In this document: piece by piece, positions 24,365-33,868 of the stretch
How positions within the stretch are numbered: position 1 is the first letter of the stretch
Layout: each line of letters opens with the position of its first letter
NCBI GenBank assembly: GCA_034928305.1
Contig: JAYFOZ010000002.1
Location: forward strand, 558,001-622,000
Length of the DNA stretch: 64,000 bases
DNA from: Methanomassiliicoccaceae archaeon
GTDB taxonomy: Archaea > Thermoplasmatota > Thermoplasmata > Methanomassiliicoccales > Methanomethylophilaceae
Direction of reading: 5' to 3'
Made by a program: the position numbers and the translations under genes
Notes under the pieces: generated by a model
Told to the model about the DNA's origin: nothing
Database searches by the model: none
The model's input: the letters and a program-made list of their open reading frames with translations, nothing else

Positions 24365-26602
24365 ATGGAGATCGAGGATTGGCTCGGTAGGGATAACCAA
24401 CTGGGAATTGATATTTGGCAGAAGAAATACTGTCACAGCGGAGAGTCTTTCGATATGTGGCTCGACCGCGTTTCCGAAGGTAACAGGGACATCCGTAGGA
24501 TGGTCGCGGAGAAGAAATTCCTGTTCGGCGGAAGGATACTAGCCAACCGCGGCCTTTATAAAACGGGCATAAAGGTGACTTATTCCAACTGTTACGTTCT
24601 GACGCCTCCCGAAGATTCCATCGAATCTATATTCGAGACGGCAGGAAAGCTCGCCCGAACGTTCAGCTACGGCGGGGGGGCGGGCATAGATCTCTCCAAG
24701 CTTGCACCCAGGGGTGCCAAGATTAACAACACCGCCTCCGAGACATCGGGGTCGGTGTCTTTCACGGACCTGTACTCCATGGTCACGGGCCTTATTGGCC
24801 AGCGCGGCCGCCGCGGGGCGCTCATGCTTTCGCTCTCATGCGAACATCCGGACATGGAGGAGTTCATGGGCGTGAAAACAGACCTCACCCGTGTAACGAA
24901 GGCCAATATGTCGATACGTATGACAGACGAGTTCATGCATGCGGTCAAAGACCACAAGACATACACACAGAAATTTACAAGGCCCGAAACGGGCGAGACC
25001 GTCAACAGCGACATCGATGCCAACGCATTCTTCAAAAAATTGTGCAACGCGAACTGGGACTACGGTGAGCCAGGATGCCTTTTCTGGGACCGTATATCTG
25101 ATTGGAATCTGCTCAGCGAGTTCCCGGACTATTCGTATGCGGGAACCAATCCGTGCGCCGAAGAGCCATTGCCTGCCGGAGGAAGCTGCCTGCTGGGGAG
25201 CATAAACCTCGCCGCATTCATAAAAGAAGGGCTATTCATGGAGGACGAATTCAGGGAGGCCGTGGGCATATCGGTCCGTGGTCTGAACGAAGTTCTTGAC
25301 GAAGGCCTTCCGTTGCATCCCCTTCAGGAACAGAGGGAGTCCGTCAGGGACTGGAGGCAGATCGGCCTGGGCATAATGGGGCTCGCCGACATGCTCATCA
25401 AGCTCAGGCTCAGGTACGGCTCCGAAGAGGCGGTCGAGTTCTGCGACAGGCTGGCGTTCGTAATGGCGGATGCCGCCATACGCGAATCGGCGATCATGGC
25501 CTCGGAAGACGGCATGTTCCCCAAGTGCGTGATCGAGCAGGTGCTCGCCTCGCCGTATTTCATGGAGAACACGACCCAGGAGACGAGGGACCTCGTCGCC
25601 ATGTACGGGCTCAGGAACTCACAGCTGCTGACCATCGCCCCCACAGGGACGCTCTCCACGATGTTGGGCATATCCGGAGGGATAGAACCCATATTCGCCA
25701 ACTATTATGAGCGCAGGACCGTGTCCCTTTCAAGCAAGGACGAGTACTATAGGGTATACACTCCCGTAGTGAAAGAGTTCATGGAGGAGCACGGCTACCG
25801 GGATGATTCCGAGCTTCCGGATTACTTCACAAACGCGCAGGTGATCGACTACAGGCAGCGCATAGACATGCAGGCGACCTGGCAGAAGCGTATCGATGCT
25901 TCGATAAGCTCAACGGTAAATCTGCACAAGGATTTTCCCGAGGCCGAAATAGAGGGCCTTTATCTATATGCCTGGAACAGAGGCTGCAAGGGCGTCACCG
26001 TCTTCAGGGACGGATGCAAGCGCGACAGCATACTCACTCCCAAAGAGGCCGAGGACAAGGAAAAGAGAGATAAAGAAGAGGCCGAGGCCGAGAAAAAGAG
26101 GCGCGGTTCGGTAGTCGAGGTCGCAGACAACGTTGTGGGCAAGAAGAGAAAGCTCATGACCGGGTGCGGCAGCCTGCACTGCACGGCGTTCTTCGACCCG
26201 GAGACGGGAGATCTCGTAGAAGCATATCTGAACAAAGGGTCCACGGGCGGATGCAACAATTTCATGATCGGGCTCTCCAGGATGATATCGCTCGCGGCAA
26301 GGAGCGGATGCGATGTTTACTCTATAGTGGACCAGCTGAAGAGCTGCGGTTCGTGCCCGTCTTACACGGTAAGGACGTTCACCAAGCACGATACGAGCAA
26401 AGGCTCCTGTTGCCCCATGGCGATAGGATACGCTCTCGTCGATATGTGGAAGGAGATGCAGATCGAAGTGAAGGGCGCCGACAACATACCCGCGGAGCCC
26501 ATAAGGAAGATCATCAACCCCTGTCCGAAGTGCGGTTCCGAACTGGAGTTCCAGGGAGGGTGCAATGTATGCAAATCCTGTGGCTGGACCAAGTGTGATT
26601 AA
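24365..26602 (+). CDS. nrdJ: Adenosylcobalamin-dependent (class II) ribonucleotide reductase
   Basis: A 745-residue oxygen-independent reductase that makes deoxyribonucleotides using vitamin B12. The first active-site cysteine is in SNCYVLTPPEDS (near 77). The finger-loop region NPCAEEPLPAGGSCLLGS lies near 261-278. Late conserved stretches are APTGTLSTMLGISGGIEP (near 423) and the catalytic-domain end GCKGVTVFRDG. The C-terminal tail adds a zinc ribbon (CPKCG and CKSCGWTKC) that relays reducing power. The length is normal for this long NrdJ subgroup. No B12 riboswitch is visible upstream. Confidence 0.95.
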   Translation: MEIEDWLGRDNQLGIDIWQKKYCHSGESFDMWLDRVSEGNRDIRRMVAEKKFLFGGRILANRGLYKTGIKVTYSNCYVLTPPEDSIESIFETAGKLARTFSYGGGAGIDLSKLAPRGAKINNTASETSGSVSFTDLYSMVTGLIGQRGRRGALMLSLSCEHPDMEEFMGVKTDLTRVTKANMSIRMTDEFMHAVKDHKTYTQKFTRPETGETVNSDIDANAFFKKLCNANWDYGEPGCLFWDRISDWNLLSEFPDYSYAGTNPCAEEPLPAGGSCLLGSINLAAFIKEGLFMEDEFREAVGISVRGLNEVLDEGLPLHPLQEQRESVRDWRQIGLGIMGLADMLIKLRLRYGSEEAVEFCDRLAFVMADAAIRESAIMASEDGMFPKCVIEQVLASPYFMENTTQETRDLVAMYGLRNSQLLTIAPTGTLSTMLGISGGIEPIFANYYERRTVSLSSKDEYYRVYTPVVKEFMEEHGYRDDSELPDYFTNAQVIDYRQRIDMQATWQKRIDASISSTVNLHKDFPEAEIEGLYLYAWNRGCKGVTVFRDGCKRDSILTPKEAEDKEKRDKEEAEAEKKRRGSVVEVADNVVGKKRKLMTGCGSLHCTAFFDPETGDLVEAYLNKGSTGGCNNFMIGLSRMISLAARSGCDVYSIVDQLKSCGSCPSYTVRTFTKHDTSKGSCCPMAIGYALVDMWKEMQIEVKGADNIPAEPIRKIINPCPKCGSELEFQGGCNVCKSCGWTKCD

Positions 26603-26713
26603 TACTGCGAAAACAATATTGTTCCGAGGGAGCAGCGATAAGACCTGTTCTATATCGCACCGTATAAATCCGTGCGCCTCAAATCGAGAACTCAGACAGG
26701 CCCGCGTTGAGCC

Positions 26714-27220
26714 TCAGCTCGCTCCCTCACTTTTCCACGGTTCAGAGGCGATGTTCTGTATCACCATGGCGATGCCCAGCCCTCCGACGGCTCCCGCCGC
26801 GAACCTCAGGCGGTCCAGATCATAACCTGTTGCCGTTCCGGCCGCCCACTCGGCCGCCATCACCGATAAGAGGACAAAACCCAGGTACATCGTTTTCCGG
26901 TCGGTGAACGGATATCTTCCCGCGGACCTGTATGTAAGTATGAGCCCGAGGGCGCATCCGACGAAGATCCCGATATCTCTGGCGCAGAAAGCGGTCTGCG
27001 ACCCGTTTATCACAAAGCTCCTTTCCGTTTGCTGGTGACAGAACATGTCTCCGAGGGCGTAAATGAACTGTTCTGCGCTCCAACTATGGTCCATGACGCC
27101 TGTTGTGCCGTCAAGACCTGTAAATATCCCCGGCTGATGGATCAGAGGGACTGCAACGATAAGTGCCAGTATCGTAAATAGAAAAGCGGATATCATCAGC
27201 CCGGGAATGCCAGCCCTCAT
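26714..27220 (-). CDS. DUF2085 family membrane protein
   Basis: A 168-residue membrane protein with about four helices. The family motif is clear: MFCHQQTERSF near residue 59 and AFCARDIGIFVG near 77, giving conserved Cys-His and Cys-Arg pairs at the membrane face that may bind a metal. It lies 42 bp downstream of the TadC-like gene on the same strand and may be transcribed with the tad module. Function unknown. Confidence 0.85.
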   Translation of the reverse strand: MRAGIPGLMISAFLFTILALIVAVPLIHQPGIFTGLDGTTGVMDHSWSAEQFIYALGDMFCHQQTERSFVINGSQTAFCARDIGIFVGCALGLILTYRSAGRYPFTDRKTMYLGFVLLSVMAAEWAAGTATGYDLDRLRFAAGAVGGLGIAMVIQNIASEPWKSEGAS

Positions 27221-27262
27221 CGGCTAAGGATATCCGTTTGATATTAAAAAGTAATAATGGGT

Positions 27263-28657
27263 TTAGAGCGCGACGGACATACATGCGAAGAAGACGGTCA
27301 TCGACAGCGGGAGCATCATCGAGAACCTGTACACAATATTCCTCACACCGTTTTTTCCTGTATGTGCGGCGGTCAGTATGGCCATCATTGCGCACAGTTC
27401 CACCAGATATATCGCGATCACCGCGGAAGTTCCCGTCATGTCCGCCGCCTCGGATATTTCGGACAATGGCCTCAGCATCGATACTGAAAGACCCAGCACC
27501 ATAGGTGCAAAGATCGCGGCGGTAGCAGTCATCATGTCGAACATGCTTTTCAATTTGTTCGATATTCCTTTGTTCACGGTTTCCTGGTCCTGCATCTGTC
27601 TTCCCATCGATATTGCGAGCCGTCCTGCTTCCCGGACATCCCTCAGAGACGCATCGTATACCTCGCAATAAGTGTCGGCCGTAAGAGGAGATATGGTCCC
27701 GAGGGCGGACCGTATCGCTGAACGGACATCGCCCCTGCAGAGGGTCATTTCTTTTCTGAGAATGTCCGAAATGTCGAAAGTCTCTTTTCTGGCCTCCAAC
27801 GCGCCTATCGCCGAGCTCTCGAAATTATCTCCGGATATCAGACGGTTCCCCAGTTCGAAGATGGAATCTTTAAGAAGCTTTTCCGTCTCGGCACGTTTCT
27901 TTTCCTTGACATGAGATGGATTCAGTAAAGCGAAGGTCAGAGCACCGGCAGGCACCGCCGCGAAGACCATCGTTTGAACCACGTCTCCCGTAATGTTCCA
28001 ACCGACGATCCCCAACGGGACGGATACAAGCAGAGGCATTAGACATCTCCAGTCCCTGTCACCTTCTTCTGTTCCAAACGGGTTCTTCGCATTGATCGAC
28101 AGTGTGACGCATAGAACACATGCAGGCACAATCACAAGAGTTGTTACGATCACAGGGGCCAATCCCAAAGATGCGCCGAACATGCCGCCTATCTGCAGTA
28201 TCGGAAGTATGGACATCATGATCATGGGGACCATGATGCCCAGGCCGAAGATCATCATGCAGGGGTTCGAAAGCGAAGAGCTGTACGCTTCTCCCGTTTC
28301 CTTCAGCCCGGCGAGCGAGATGTCGGTCGCATCCTTTAAAATCCTTGTTTTCTCGGAACCAGAAGACATCTCGGAGGCCGCCATAAGCATGTGGACCGAA
28401 CGTCTGAAGGTCGCCAGTTCCTTGGGCAGCTGGGCCATGAGATCGTTCAAACCTGACCTGATGTCCGGGGCAACCCTGGTGTCCGTGTCTTGGACGATGC
28501 CGGAGAACAGCTTCTTTGTATTGTCGGGACCTTCCGCCGCCACATCTCTGACGGCCGAGTCCAAAGACCCTCCGGATTCGATGACGACCGACATCATCCC
28601 GACCGCTCTCGGCCCCTCGCCCATCAGCGGTCTGAAGTCTGTTTTTTTGGATTTCAA
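27263..28657 (-). CDS. TadC-like type II/IV secretion membrane platform protein
   Basis: A 464-residue membrane protein with two T2SSF-like repeats. The first is at about residues 20-140, followed by helices near 140-190. The second is at about 260-380, followed by helices up to the C-terminus. It would form the inner-membrane platform on which the TadA ATPase acts. The start is probably TTG 28657, directly after the tadA stop and preceded by a GAGGGGGG ribosome binding site; an ATG at 28696 is possible but overlaps tadA. It forms an operon with tadA. Confidence 0.8.
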   Translation of the reverse strand: MKSKKTDFRPLMGEGPRAVGMMSVVIESGGSLDSAVRDVAAEGPDNTKKLFSGIVQDTDTRVAPDIRSGLNDLMAQLPKELATFRRSVHMLMAASEMSSGSEKTRILKDATDISLAGLKETGEAYSSSLSNPCMMIFGLGIMVPMIMMSILPILQIGGMFGASLGLAPVIVTTLVIVPACVLCVTLSINAKNPFGTEEGDRDWRCLMPLLVSVPLGIVGWNITGDVVQTMVFAAVPAGALTFALLNPSHVKEKKRAETEKLLKDSIFELGNRLISGDNFESSAIGALEARKETFDISDILRKEMTLCRGDVRSAIRSALGTISPLTADTYCEVYDASLRDVREAGRLAISMGRQMQDQETVNKGISNKLKSMFDMMTATAAIFAPMVLGLSVSMLRPLSEISEAADMTGTSAVIAIYLVELCAMMAILTAAHTGKNGVRNIVYRFSMMLPLSMTVFFACMSVAL

Positions 28658-28658
28658 T

Positions 28659-30428
28659 TCATTCGCCCCCCTCTGCCCTGCGGACCTTTGCCTCAAAGGA
28701 CCCGATCAGAATACCAGAGTCCTTGTTTGAGTTCCTGGATATGTGGTCGTTCGCCACGATTATCCATTCGGGCCCGAGGAACCTGTCGTCCTGAGCACCC
28801 TTCTCTGCCAGCAGCTTCCTGATACCGGACCTTGCGCGGATATCGTTCAGGATTTCTTTCCTGTCCATACCGCAGGAGGAGGATATCCTTTTCATCATGG
28901 GGGACGAGAACAGCCCTTCTGCATCGGAGACGTCTACAAACTCCCCTGCCCTTTCGCCGGTAGCTACGATTTCGTTGAGCATCCTCTTCTGGTTGCCCGC
29001 CCGCCTGTCCCTGAGAGAACCCAATGTTACCAGGATGTCGGTGGCCATGAAGGCTTCGGGGGCGATGCCCATGTCGTGCACCACACGATTATAGACGGAT
29101 TTTGCAGAATCCCCGTGAATTGTGCCCATTATCGAACTTCCGGCACGTCCGGTCCTCATGCTCTGATAGAGTGTTTTCGCCTCCTCGCCTCTGACCTCGC
29201 CCAGGATGATGGCCGATTCCCCCATCCTGAGAGATACTCTCAGAGCTTCGTCTGCACGGGAAAGATTGTCCCCGTCCATTTTTTCGTTTATGAGCATAGA
29301 CTGGACCTTGTAACCCATCTTCCTCATACTTTCGCCCGGGAGCTCTATCGTGTCCTCGATGGTCAGTATCCTCTGGGCCATAGGGAACTCGAACATCAGC
29401 GCCGTCAGGAGCGAGCTTTTTCCTGCACCTCTTGCTCCGCATATCAGGAATGTGCAACGGTTATCGACCAGAAACGACAGCAGCCCCGCCGTTTCGTGGT
29501 CGATCGTACCGTTTGCTATAAGCCTTGTAAGAGTCCACGGCCTGGTGGAATGTTTCCTGATCGATACCGCATCCCCGTTGGGACTCATGGGATACCCGAT
29601 CACGGTAGCCCTTGCGTCACGGCCCTTCATGTCCGTCTCCAGGACAGGCTCCGACTCGCAGAACGGAAGGCCGCTGTCCCTTTTGAGCACGCTTATCAGG
29701 TTCATCACCTCCTTGCGGTCCACCATCAGGTTCGTCCTGCAACGCAAATTAGAGTTGATGCCGGACACTCCGCTCATCGTCACATGTATGCGGTTCTTAT
29801 CGCACGGTGCATCGATGTATATGTCCTCCAACCTCGGGTCCGATAGCAGGATGTCGAATATTCCCAGCCCGACCGTGTATCTGTGAACGGTCTCGCAGAG
29901 GCCGTCGATGACCTTGTCGAGATCGATGCAGTTGCTTCCGTAGACGGCCTCGATCGTATCCGAAAGTTCCATTATCCTTCCGCGGGACTCGCTCAGGACG
30001 CTCTGCCTGTCCATTCTCCCCCCTCTTTTCCTGTATGAATCGCGGATGCCGTCGATAGCCTTGGACACGACCGCGTTTATAGAATCTGCCGAAGTGTACT
30101 CGTCCGGTGCGAGATTATATTCGGTCTCGCCTTCAGAGGAGGTACCGATGATGACGCCGGCGCCCGGAAGCCTGTATTCCGAGATGATGTCCAATTCGTC
30201 TGCCGAGCCGATCAGCCAGCAGTCCGCGTATGTGGGCTTCACCCTCATATTGGATGCCGCGATCTTGCCAATATCGGCTACAAGGCCTGCTGTGTTAGAC
30301 TCCAGTCTCACCGGTGCTCCGTACCGTGGGACCGGGCCGTTGGTTTTTTCAGCCTTTTCTTCAGCGCCGCCGAAAACCCCCGACGTTCCATAATCTTTCA
30401 TGGGTCTGCCGCTCCATATCCTCGGCAT
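28659..30428 (-). CDS. TadA-like secretion/pilus assembly ATPase
   Basis: A 589-residue type II/IV secretion ATPase. The C-terminal motor has Walker A (GARGAGKSS, near 325), an acidic Asp box (TIEDTIELPG), Walker B (IILGEVRGEEA, near 395) and the His box (MGTIHGDS, near 422). The N-terminal domain, about residues 100-290, includes the helical region seen in archaeal pilus or flagellar ATPases. The start ATG lies 3 bp after the Cys-rich gene stop. With the TadC-like gene it forms the core of a pilus or secretion apparatus. Confidence 0.92.
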   Translation of the reverse strand: MPRIWSGRPMKDYGTSGVFGGAEEKAEKTNGPVPRYGAPVRLESNTAGLVADIGKIAASNMRVKPTYADCWLIGSADELDIISEYRLPGAGVIIGTSSEGETEYNLAPDEYTSADSINAVVSKAIDGIRDSYRKRGGRMDRQSVLSESRGRIMELSDTIEAVYGSNCIDLDKVIDGLCETVHRYTVGLGIFDILLSDPRLEDIYIDAPCDKNRIHVTMSGVSGINSNLRCRTNLMVDRKEVMNLISVLKRDSGLPFCESEPVLETDMKGRDARATVIGYPMSPNGDAVSIRKHSTRPWTLTRLIANGTIDHETAGLLSFLVDNRCTFLICGARGAGKSSLLTALMFEFPMAQRILTIEDTIELPGESMRKMGYKVQSMLINEKMDGDNLSRADEALRVSLRMGESAIILGEVRGEEAKTLYQSMRTGRAGSSIMGTIHGDSAKSVYNRVVHDMGIAPEAFMATDILVTLGSLRDRRAGNQKRMLNEIVATGERAGEFVDVSDAEGLFSSPMMKRISSSCGMDRKEILNDIRARSGIRKLLAEKGAQDDRFLGPEWIIVANDHISRNSNKDSGILIGSFEAKVRRAEGGE

Positions 30429-30431
30429 GCT

Positions 30432-30959
30432 TCAGACCCCCTTGCCGCCGGCCATGGCGGAAGTTCTTTTGGAGATTTCAGAAACAGAGAGCTCGGCCTG
30501 ATCCAAGGCCCTGTATGTTTTCTGGATACAGACATCGCAGACATTGTTGGCGGCCCTGAACGACATCAGCTTCCCGCGGGCCCCCGAGAAGTCCGGAGTA
30601 GGAAAGCTGTTCCATGCTATGCCGACGATCCTATCGTATGAGTAATGACACGACCTGCACCTATGCGTTCTATCGTTATCGATAGATGAGGCGGACCTAT
30701 CGATGAAAGACAGTTTGCACAGTATTTCGACGGCGGGCCCGGATATCTCCATATCTCTGCCCGTTCTGAGGCGGATCCGCGCTACGCAACCGTTATCGGA
30801 TATGTTTGATACGATACATCTTATGCATTCCGCACTGCCCGCATCCGGTATCTTTCTGCAGCCCCTGCAATCTATGCTGAGCACATCTCCGTCGATCTCG
30901 GACATTGCCGCACCGTTCTTTCTGTTCTTTTTTTTCGGGGATTTTTGTTCCATGGCCAT
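30432..30959 (-). CDS. Cys-rich protein encoded upstream of tadA
   Basis: A 175-residue soluble protein of no family I recognise. After a basic tail (about 1-17) come cysteine pairs: CRGC (near 31), CIRC (near 45), CRSC (near 100) and CDVC (near 140), enough for two zinc sites. It ends with a helical segment. It lies 3 bp upstream of tadA in the same operon, so it is probably a regulator or an assembly factor of the pilus module. An alternative start is ATG 30953. Confidence 0.7.
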   Translation of the reverse strand: MAMEQKSPKKKNRKNGAAMSEIDGDVLSIDCRGCRKIPDAGSAECIRCIVSNISDNGCVARIRLRTGRDMEISGPAVEILCKLSFIDRSASSIDNDRTHRCRSCHYSYDRIVGIAWNSFPTPDFSGARGKLMSFRAANNVCDVCIQKTYRALDQAELSVSEISKRTSAMAGGKGV

Positions 30960-31059
30960 TTGACCGACGGATCGGGGTATTAAAATGGAAAATTACAGTT
31001 AGCATTCAGAACATGTCCGAGGGATAAGTTATAAAGGATAGGCTTACCTAGTGTCCGCT

Positions 31060-32970
31060 ATGGAAATTTTGGCTCCCGCAGGTTCCCCCGAGGGGTTGGT
31101 CGCTGCGATCAAAGGCGGATGCAACGCCGTATATCTAGGTGGTAAATCGTATGGAGCCAGAGCTTTCACGGACAACTTCACCGACCAGCAGATAGAGGGC
31201 GCAGTTATGTACGCGCATGACCACGGCGTCAAAGTATATGTCACCGTTAACACGCTCATAAAGGACTCGGAGATGGACGATGCGCTCTCGTTCGTGAGGT
31301 TCCTGTCGGACATCGATGCGGACGCGGTCTTGGTCCAGGACCTGGGACTTCTGAAGCAATTAAGCAAGGTGGACATACCCAAGCACGCTTCGACACAGAT
31401 GGGGATCCATTCGAGAGCTGGCCTGGAATGGTGCGCCTCGAATGGAATAGACAGGGCGATACTCGCACGCGAGCTCACTTTGGAGGAGATAAGAAAAATC
31501 GTCAAGGATTCGCCCGTGGAGACCGAGGTCTTTGTCCAGGGCGCATTGTGCTACTGCGTGTCCGGCGGCTGTCTCTTCTCAAGCATTATCGGCGGCAGGA
31601 GCGGCAACCGCGGACAATGCGCCCAGCCGTGCAGAAAGAAATACAAGCTCGGAGCCAGGAACGAGTACATAATGAGCTGCGCCGATATTTACGGGCTCAA
31701 TTATATTCCCATGCTGAAGGAGATCGGTATCACCTCGGCGAAGATCGAAGGCAGGATGCGGAGCCCGGCATACGCATATCTTGCTTCGAAGGTCTACTCG
31801 ATGAAGGAGAACGGAGAGGACAACAAGACGATAGCCGCCACCTCGGGGTTGCTGCATACGATATTCAACCGCGGTATATGCGACGGGTATTTCGGCGGGG
31901 TCATCTCGCCGGTGCAATCCTTATATCCCGACAATAGAGGATATTACCTGGGGACGGCAGACATCATAGACCGCTCCTTCCTGCAGTCTGACCTCAGCGA
32001 GGTCCTGAACACAAGGGACGGGATATCCATATTCAAGGGCGATGAAAAGATCGGCGGATTCAAGGTCGGCGAGACCAAGAAGGTGACGGCCCCTTTCAAA
32101 GTGCCCAACGGAAAGTACCAGATATACAGGACCTACGACCCCCGCATAGACGAGGTGAAGAACCTGATCGGGGCAGTTCCCGTTTTCACCGGAAAGACAA
32201 AGCGCAACGAACCCAAACGCAGGTCGATACCCGAAAGGGTCCACAGGAAGGAGACCAAGCCCGAGATTTCGTTCTATGTGAACTCGATAAGGAACCTTGA
32301 GGCTGTCGCAGACCACGCAGACAGGGTCTATTTTGAACTGGGCGACAGCATAGAGGAGGCCAGGGAGATATGCAGGGCGGGGAAGATAGAGTGCGTAACT
32401 CTGCTCCCGAGGTTCGACCCCACCGATATCGCCCTGGAAGACACACACGTGATGGTCAACACCGTAGGCCAATTGTATGCCAACAGGAGGTCGCCGGAGA
32501 TCTATGGCAGCACGTTCATGAATTTTTTCAACTCGTACTATCCGCTGACAGTCAATCAGACCACTCTTTCAATGGAGCTTTCAAAGAACGAGATCCGCAA
32601 TATCACCGAATATTACAGCGGCCTAGTGGAAGTAATGGTGTTCGGGCGACAAGAGCTCATGGTCACGCGCGACCCGGCCATGGGAAACGGGATAATGGAA
32701 GACGAAAAAGAATTCCAGTTCCCCGTATACAAGGACGGCAACGGGATGTCGCATCTGCTCAATTCATCGGACCTCATGCTTCTTGAACAGTTGCCGGAGC
32801 TTCAGAAGATGGGAGTGGACTCTTTCGGAATCGACCTGAGGAAGCGCCCTGCCCAGCTGGCGAAACTGGTGGCCGAGGCATATGCAAAACGCGACATATC
32901 GAAGAAGTCGAAGATCTCCGAGATGTGCGGCTCCGTTACGTACGGCCACTACCAGCGCGGGGTCAATTAA
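31060..32970 (+). CDS. Peptidase U32 family protein (tRNA/rRNA hydroxylation type)
   Basis: A 636-residue U32 protein. The N-terminal part has the family start EILAPAGSPEGLVAAIKGG and the signature EVFVQGALCYCVSGGC (near 158). It also has a cluster of cysteines around GQCAQPCRKKY (near 185), which bind an Fe-S cluster in the TrhP/RlhA relatives that hydroxylate tRNA or rRNA. A second U32-like C-terminal region extends to the end. ATG 31060 fits a leaderless transcript from TATA box AGTTATAAAGG (about 31027-31037); a GTG at 31051 is less likely. RNA hydroxylation is an inference. Confidence 0.88.
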   Translation: MEILAPAGSPEGLVAAIKGGCNAVYLGGKSYGARAFTDNFTDQQIEGAVMYAHDHGVKVYVTVNTLIKDSEMDDALSFVRFLSDIDADAVLVQDLGLLKQLSKVDIPKHASTQMGIHSRAGLEWCASNGIDRAILARELTLEEIRKIVKDSPVETEVFVQGALCYCVSGGCLFSSIIGGRSGNRGQCAQPCRKKYKLGARNEYIMSCADIYGLNYIPMLKEIGITSAKIEGRMRSPAYAYLASKVYSMKENGEDNKTIAATSGLLHTIFNRGICDGYFGGVISPVQSLYPDNRGYYLGTADIIDRSFLQSDLSEVLNTRDGISIFKGDEKIGGFKVGETKKVTAPFKVPNGKYQIYRTYDPRIDEVKNLIGAVPVFTGKTKRNEPKRRSIPERVHRKETKPEISFYVNSIRNLEAVADHADRVYFELGDSIEEAREICRAGKIECVTLLPRFDPTDIALEDTHVMVNTVGQLYANRRSPEIYGSTFMNFFNSYYPLTVNQTTLSMELSKNEIRNITEYYSGLVEVMVFGRQELMVTRDPAMGNGIMEDEKEFQFPVYKDGNGMSHLLNSSDLMLLEQLPELQKMGVDSFGIDLRKRPAQLAKLVAEAYAKRDISKKSKISEMCGSVTYGHYQRGVN

Positions 32971-33020
32971 TTTAACTGTAACTTCAGGCTTATTTCATCA
33001 CATAGACCGACCCCGGTCAT

Positions 33021-33440
33021 ATGAGGATGAACAGAAAAGGGGATATCGGTTTCATGGAGGCCATGGCGGCCGCCATGACGGTAACTTTGGTCCTTACGGC
33101 GTTCATAGGTGCAACTGCGATATACGCCTTGGAGACCGATGTCGAGAACAGGGCCCTTGACATCGATTCCCTTGCCGGCGGCATACGTATCGCGGACGGC
33201 AGGATCGAAGGGGACCTTCAGGGCGAGCTGCAATCACAGATGGATCTCAGGGGTATCAGAGGCGCCTCGGTAATGTGCACTTCGGTGCCCGATTCTGCAG
33301 GAGAACCCAGGTTCGAAGGCCGATTGTATTTCAGCGCCGGCACGTTCGAAGGCACGATGTCCACGGAAAGGAGGATCTGTTCCGTCGACCATGCCGGAGG
33401 AACGGCATTGGTAAATCTGGAGGTCAGAACATGGGCCTGA
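33021..33440 (+). CDS. Pilin-like protein with class III-like signal, first of pair
   Basis: A 139-residue secreted protein. The N-terminus carries a basic start, a KG cleavage-like site (RKGDIGFMEA) and then a hydrophobic helix of about 20 residues. An acidic residue sits six residues after the glycine, close to archaeal type IV pilin signals. The rest is a soluble domain. ATG 33027 is an alternative start. It overlaps the next pilin-like gene by 10 bp. It probably makes part of the pilus or pseudopilus handled by the TadA/TadC system 3 kb away. Confidence 0.7.
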   Translation: MRMNRKGDIGFMEAMAAAMTVTLVLTAFIGATAIYALETDVENRALDIDSLAGGIRIADGRIEGDLQGELQSQMDLRGIRGASVMCTSVPDSAGEPRFEGRLYFSAGTFEGTMSTERRICSVDHAGGTALVNLEVRTWA

Positions 33441-33868
33441 AAAACAAAAAGGGATTCACCGCGACGGTGGATGCCATGATATTCATTGTCATGATGACGA
33501 TCGCATTTTCAGCGATGTTCTCTCTTTTGGAAACGTCCGAAAAAAGCGAATTCCAGGGCGCATCCGACATATTGCCTCTGCTTCTCGAGTCCGACGTGGA
33601 GATACAGATAGAGGAGGACTGCGGTCCGGTCACGGTCAAAATGTGCGAAGCGCTGGTATACGGAATGTACACTGACTGCGATGCCGCCCGGGCGGCGGAG
33701 GAGATACTCGATTCGCATTTTCTGAGGGAAGGGGCGTACGTCCTCACGGTCCAGCACAACGGGATGTCCTATACCGTGGGGTCCGGGGCCGGAACGCCGG
33801 GCTCTTCTTTTTCTCAGAAGATCACCGGGGATAATTTCACAGCAGTGTACATTCTGACAGTGTATTGA
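33431..33868 (+). CDS. Pilin-like protein with class III-like signal, second of pair
   Basis: A 145-residue protein. It starts MGLKNKKGFTATVDAM, with a KKG cleavage-like site, an acidic residue at +6, and a hydrophobic helix (residues 15-32). A soluble domain with three cysteines follows (near 65-85). GGAGGT lies 6 nt before the ATG, inside the end of the first pilin-like gene. The pairing and shared signal suggest two pilus subunits of unequal role. Confidence 0.7.
   Translation: MGLKNKKGFTATVDAMIFIVMMTIAFSAMFSLLETSEKSEFQGASDILPLLLESDVEIQIEEDCGPVTVKMCEALVYGMYTDCDAARAAEEILDSHFLREGAYVLTVQHNGMSYTVGSGAGTPGSSFSQKITGDNFTAVYILTVY

Noticed and set aside
28743-29846. 367-codon open frame opposite tadA
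   Set aside because: Shadow of an ATPase whose Walker motifs are all on the other strand.
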